Positions 61,167 through 64,000 of a stretch of DNA of 64,000 nucleotides are shown in pieces (the first letter of the stretch is position 1; each line of letters opens with the position of its first letter). This DNA comes from SIG565 sp045590755 (GTDB lineage: Bacteria; Bacillota; Clostridia; Oscillospirales; Acutalibacteraceae). The position numbers were made by a program, and so were the translations under genes. Under the pieces are notes generated by a model. The model saw only the letters and a program-made list of their open reading frames with translations. It was not told the DNA's origin and did no database searches. The stretch spans positions 26,830 to 90,829 of the forward strand of contig JAZNRP010000004.1 of assembly GCA_045590755.1 (NCBI GenBank), given 5' to 3'.

Positions 61167-61187
61167 AACTAAAAAGAAGATACCGAA

Positions 61188-61224
61188 GAGGCACACACTG
61201 TAAGGGAGTGTGCCTCAGTTATAT
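61188..61224 (+). repeat. Palindromic repeat, copy 2
   Basis: GAGGCACAC...GTGTGCCTC hairpin with TAAGGGAGTG and CAGTTATAT matching copy 1. It lies just after the LysR stop codon, as copy 1 lies just after the foldase-like gene. Confidence 0.8.
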
Positions 61225-61300
61225 ATGGTGTGCGACAAAAGAAATTGGAAGAAACTTCTTTAGGAAGTGTGGGAGATAGAAGAACTTTTTATTATGCAAA

Positions 61301-61334
61301 AAAAGAAGACTCGATTTTCATCGAGTCTTCTTTT
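61301..61334 (-). terminator. Terminator after the esterase and small-peptide genes
   Basis: A 14 bp perfect stem (AAAAGAAGACTCGA / TCGAGTCTTCTTTT) with a 6-nt loop; on the minus strand it is followed by a T-run. Confidence 0.88.
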
Positions 61335-61346
61335 TTAATTGGCTAA

Positions 61347-61487
61347 TTAGTTTAAGCCGTTGATACCTGATGTCCAACCGCCCATCCAGTCTGCCGAACC
61401 ATCCTCGCCTTCTTTGAAGGTTGTTGCTACAACATCTTCTAAGTCAAGCTCGGTTACAATTAATTCCGGAGTTTCGTAATTTTTCAT
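61347..61487 (-). CDS. 46-residue peptide gene after the esterase, unknown
   Basis: From the ATG at 61487 it encodes 46 residues: MKNYETPELIVTELDLEDVV, then ATTFKEGEDGSADWMGGWTS, then GINGLN. AGGAGG at 61498-61503 and a terminator after the stop make it a convincing gene. It has no signal peptide or membrane segment. Short acidic peptides beginning with a YExPEL...EDVV/I pattern recur in Clostridia in my recollection, often unannotated; a leader-plus-core layout (acidic start, Gly/Trp/Asn-rich end) is compatible with a modified peptide precursor but no modifying enzyme is visible here. It starts 19 nt after the esterase gene. Confidence 0.78.
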   Translation of the reverse strand: MKNYETPELIVTELDLEDVVATTFKEGEDGSADWMGGWTSGINGLN

Positions 61488-61506
61488 AACTTTTATTCCT
61501 CCTTCT

Positions 61507-64000
61507 TTATTGTGCTGCTTTACTCATAGTAAAGGTGTATTCGTTGTTTATAGCAGCATGGTCATAGATACCATGCGGTGCATACTGATAGCACTTAAGT
61601 GTAGCATCACAATCAAGCTCATTGTAAACAGCTATTGTGGTCTGTACAGGACATATAAGGTCTGCAAGGCCAATACTCATTGTAAGGTTGAAGTTGCGGC
61701 TACTAAGTGATGCATTGATGGCCTGAGCAGCATTGATTGTCAAGTACTTAATCTTATAATCGGTAGTGCCTGCAACATACTGCGGATACCAACCGTCTTG
61801 TACACCGTCGGTTGAACCTGTTCCGTCTGTATCCATACCGCTAAGCCACGGATAAGATACATTAGCTGCTGTAACTGCCTTATCGGCTGCTGCAACCAGC
61901 ATCGCCTGCCAGCCGCCCATTGAGCCGCCGTCTACAGTAACTTTGCCCAAGGTGCCAAGCGTATTTGCAAGACCTTCTGCAAACTGCATTGCTAAGTAAT
62001 CTCTGTTGATTACGCCATCTTCATAAGCACCGTATGCACCTTCTGCACTCGACTCGATTATAGCATTCTTTGTGCCGCCCTCTGTCCAGTGTACAGTTTC
62101 AAGATTGTTGTAATATGCACTATCTTGTCTGTTTAATATACCGTGTGAGTTGAGTCCAATTGAAACGGTATTAGCGTAGTTGTTGTAAGAACCACTGCTG
62201 CTACCGTATGCCTGGAAGCTTGCTCTTACATTAACTGTACCGCTGATGTCTGTCGGAATTGACATTACAAAAGAAGCAGGACGAGCGTTGTAGTTGTTGT
62301 AACCGAATACGCCTTCAGCGTTTGTTGACTCAAGACCGATTGTATCGTCTGTTGCTACTAAAACATCAAATCTATCGTAACTGCCTACTGTTTCAACATA
62401 GGTTACTGAGAAGAGATTGTTGTATACAAAGGGTTCTGACTTATCGCCTGCATACCAAGCGCTGAATTCAGCGCTTGATAAACCTGCGTTAATATTAGTA
62501 ACTCGTGTTGCATTGTTATCAGCATAAGTAGCATACTGTGCAACCGCATCATTAGAACTTAATTTGTACTGTGCGGGCATTGTTATATCTTCAACACCTG
62601 CTGCTGCAGTAATAACAAATGTGGTCTGGCCCTGTGCGAAGGTAAGTGTGCCACCGCCTGCAGTTTTAACAGTAAGCTTGAGATATGCTATACCGGCTTC
62701 AGTCATTGTTGTTTTAACAACCAATGTGTCGCCTGTCATAGTACCGCTTTCAACGGTTGTGTCACCCTTTGTAAGATTCCAGGTAACATCGTACTGACCT
62801 GCGAGTTTTACTAAATAGGTAACTTCATCACCAACAGCATATGAGAGTGCAGTTGTATTAGCGTTACCGTCATAATCGTGGTCGGTACCAACCATAGTGA
62901 ATACCTGTACTAAATCGCCGTCACTATCGTAGTTAGAGCCAATCTTTGCGGGATAAGCTGCATCAAGAACATCTGTGTAGGACTTAGAATTATCAGTAAG
63001 TTCAGGGATGATAACATCTCCGTCATAGATAATATACGGAATTGCAAGAATATCAACACCATACATACTTTCAGGAATGTTTACAAGCATTGCAGCAACA
63101 TCAGAGTAGGCCTCAGTCAAGGTTTTAACATTGCTGAACTTAATATTCTGTGCAGCATAGTTTTTACCTAATGTAACATCGGTTTTTGCATTGCCTTCAG
63201 CATCTATTAGGTCTGCTGCAGTAATTGTAGTACCTATCTCAGCTACTGTCTGAGCGTCTGTTAATAATTCAGGAATAATGAGTGTACCAACTGCTGTGTA
63301 GCCGTCTGCCAATGTACCTATAGCTTCAGCAGTTTCCTTAATCTGCGGAACGCGGGTAATGAACCTGATACCTGCAGTATCTTCGTTTGATTTCTGTCTT
63401 ACGCTTGCACCCAAGAGATAGAGTGAAGCTTCGCGGTCAGCAGTTGTTGTATACTCTGCAGAAAGGCTAATTGTTTCAGGAAGTAATACATTGAATGTAT
63501 ATACCTTGCCTGACTTATCAGTATTAACAAGCTTCTTATCAGCCTTATTGTCAGCTGTGAGTTTGAGTGTACCATATTTCAGTGCTACTGCTTCAGTTTC
63601 ATCAATAGATACTGTGTATGCAGTTTCATCCGAAAGTACCGGGGATACTGTCATGTTAGCGTCCGCAAATGCTTCAGAGGCAAGTGCTGTAACAGAGCCT
63701 TTTTCAAGAATTCCATAAGGAATTTCAACTGCTTCGCCGTTGTATGTACCGTTTAAGGTAACATCACCTGCAGCATAAGCTAAGAAATAGCCGTTAACTA
63801 TTTCGTATGTGCTGTTGCGAGCTTCATTGAATGCAATTTCGCTACCATTAACTTTTACACCATCTATAACAAATACCATGTCATCAAGTTTGGCCTTGGT
63901 GTTTGCAACAGGATAGAACATAGAAATATTTGTTTCAGTCAATTCAGGCATATTTTCTGCAGTAACATCATTAAGAACTACTGCAAATTTGTTAAGGTAC
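61507..64000 (-). CDS. Large secreted-type multidomain protein with C-terminal esterase domain, N-terminus beyond window
   Basis: The frame stays open to the right edge (over 830 residues), so the N-terminus and any signal peptide are missing. The first 580 visible residues are Thr/Asp/Ala-rich, beta-type, and include AGIRFITRVPQ and VGTLIIPELL, a domain type common on clostridial surface proteins. The C-terminal part resembles the acetyl-xylan esterase group (CE7, alpha/beta hydrolase): nucleophile in GGSMGGWQA (about 138 residues from the end), Asp in SIGLADLICPVQT and His in APHG. Deacetylation of plant polysaccharide is a reasonable guess. It is co-transcribed with the 46-residue peptide gene. 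Confidence 0.75.
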   Translation of the reverse strand, partial: YLNKFAVVLNDVTAENMPELTETNISMFYPVANTKAKLDDMVFVIDGVKVNGSEIAFNEARNSTYEIVNGYFLAYAAGDVTLNGTYNGEAVEIPYGILEKGSVTALASEAFADANMTVSPVLSDETAYTVSIDETEAVALKYGTLKLTADNKADKKLVNTDKSGKVYTFNVLLPETISLSAEYTTTADREASLYLLGASVRQKSNEDTAGIRFITRVPQIKETAEAIGTLADGYTAVGTLIIPELLTDAQTVAEIGTTITAADLIDAEGNAKTDVTLGKNYAAQNIKFSNVKTLTEAYSDVAAMLVNIPESMYGVDILAIPYIIYDGDVIIPELTDNSKSYTDVLDAAYPAKIGSNYDSDGDLVQVFTMVGTDHDYDGNANTTALSYAVGDEVTYLVKLAGQYDVTWNLTKGDTTVESGTMTGDTLVVKTTMTEAGIAYLKLTVKTAGGGTLTFAQGQTTFVITAAAGVEDITMPAQYKLSSNDAVAQYATYADNNATRVTNINAGLSSAEFSAWYAGDKSEPFVYNNLFSVTYVETVGSYDRFDVLVATDDTIGLESTNAEGVFGYNNYNARPASFVMSIPTDISGTVNVRASFQAYGSSSGSYNNYANTVSIGLNSHGILNRQDSAYYNNLETVHWTEGGTKNAIIESSAEGAYGAYEDGVINRDYLAMQFAEGLANTLGTLGKVTVDGGSMGGWQAMLVAAADKAVTAANVSYPWLSGMDTDGTGSTDGVQDGWYPQYVAGTTDYKIKYLTINAAQAINASLSSRNFNLTMSIGLADLICPVQTTIAVYNELDCDATLKCYQYAPHGIYDHAAINNEYTFTMSKAAQ

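Noticed and set aside
1..64000. CRISPR arrays, tRNA or rRNA genes, integrases and prophage genes.
   Set aside because: No regularly spaced repeats, no cloverleaf-like conserved segments and no phage or integrase proteins were noticed. A tRNAscan run could confirm the absence of tRNAs.

Overview
The window reads as chromosomal DNA from a low-to-mid GC member of the Bacillota, most likely class Clostridia and probably a gut-type Oscillospirales/Ruminococcaceae relative. This is inference from gene content and sequence style: glgC-glgD-glgA glycogen genes, single-chain archaeal-type glycyl-tRNA synthetase, a T-box on thrS, mreBCD-PBP2, purine-rich Shine-Dalgarno sites, and many sigma-A-like promoters with exactly 17 bp spacers. 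I see no rRNA, tRNA, prophage, insertion sequence or CRISPR array. Most of the window is housekeeping, with accessory material near 36.4-36.9 kb, 54.9-58.5 kb and 61-64 kb.

Layout. 1-8 kb: a YfhO-type membrane glycosyltransferase running off the left edge, yfbR, a transglutaminase-like lipoprotein with a membrane-anchored partner, a DegV protein and a divergent membrane-bound XRE regulator. 6.5-11.1 kb: a sugar ABC importer (binding protein and two permeases, no ATPase) with 4-alpha-glucanotransferase. 11.2-13.4 kb: T-box controlled thrS. 13.5-22.5 kb: PIG-L deacetylase, Tex, VanY-like carboxypeptidase, M19 dipeptidase, M24 aminopeptidase, MgtC, YebC and DusB. 22.6-32.4 kb: polA, a phosphatase-acetyltransferase fusion, tsaD, a lipid kinase, mreB-mreC-mreD and PBP2, a dense plus-strand run. 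32.4-36 kb: an MgsA homologue with altered active-site residues, hisS and aspS. 36-38.3 kb: a small secreted-domain protein behind an unusual structured RNA leader, then a flippase. 38.5-43.1 kb: glgC, glgD, glgA and uppP. 43.2-54.9 kb: small unknown proteins, glyQS, a Na/Pi transporter, rplM-rpsI, a three-gene cassette of unknown small proteins, rpsF-ssb-rpsR, coaX, LemA/TPM and gdhA. 54.9-64 kb: an MFS transporter fused to a GH2 glycosidase, a second Na/Pi transporter divergent from a LysR regulator, and a large secreted esterase followed by a 46-residue peptide gene.

Themes. Alpha-glucan import (ABC genes and malQ) and glycogen synthesis (glgC/D/A) lie in the same window. Envelope growth is covered by mreBCD, PBP2, uppP, the flippase, VanY and YfhO. 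Translation is covered by four aminoacyl-tRNA synthetases, tsaD, dusB and four ribosomal proteins.

Most interesting by eye: (1) the promoter-structured RNA-terminator leader at 36449-36628, with a possible pseudoknot and a third competing segment at the ribosome binding site; (2) the 46-residue peptide gene at 61347-61487 just after the esterase; (3) the transporter-glycosidase fusion; (4) the MgsA homologue that lacks the catalytic Asp; (5) the arginine-phosphatase-type/RimI fusion beside tsaD. All function calls come from reading the sequence against remembered family motifs; no database search was run.
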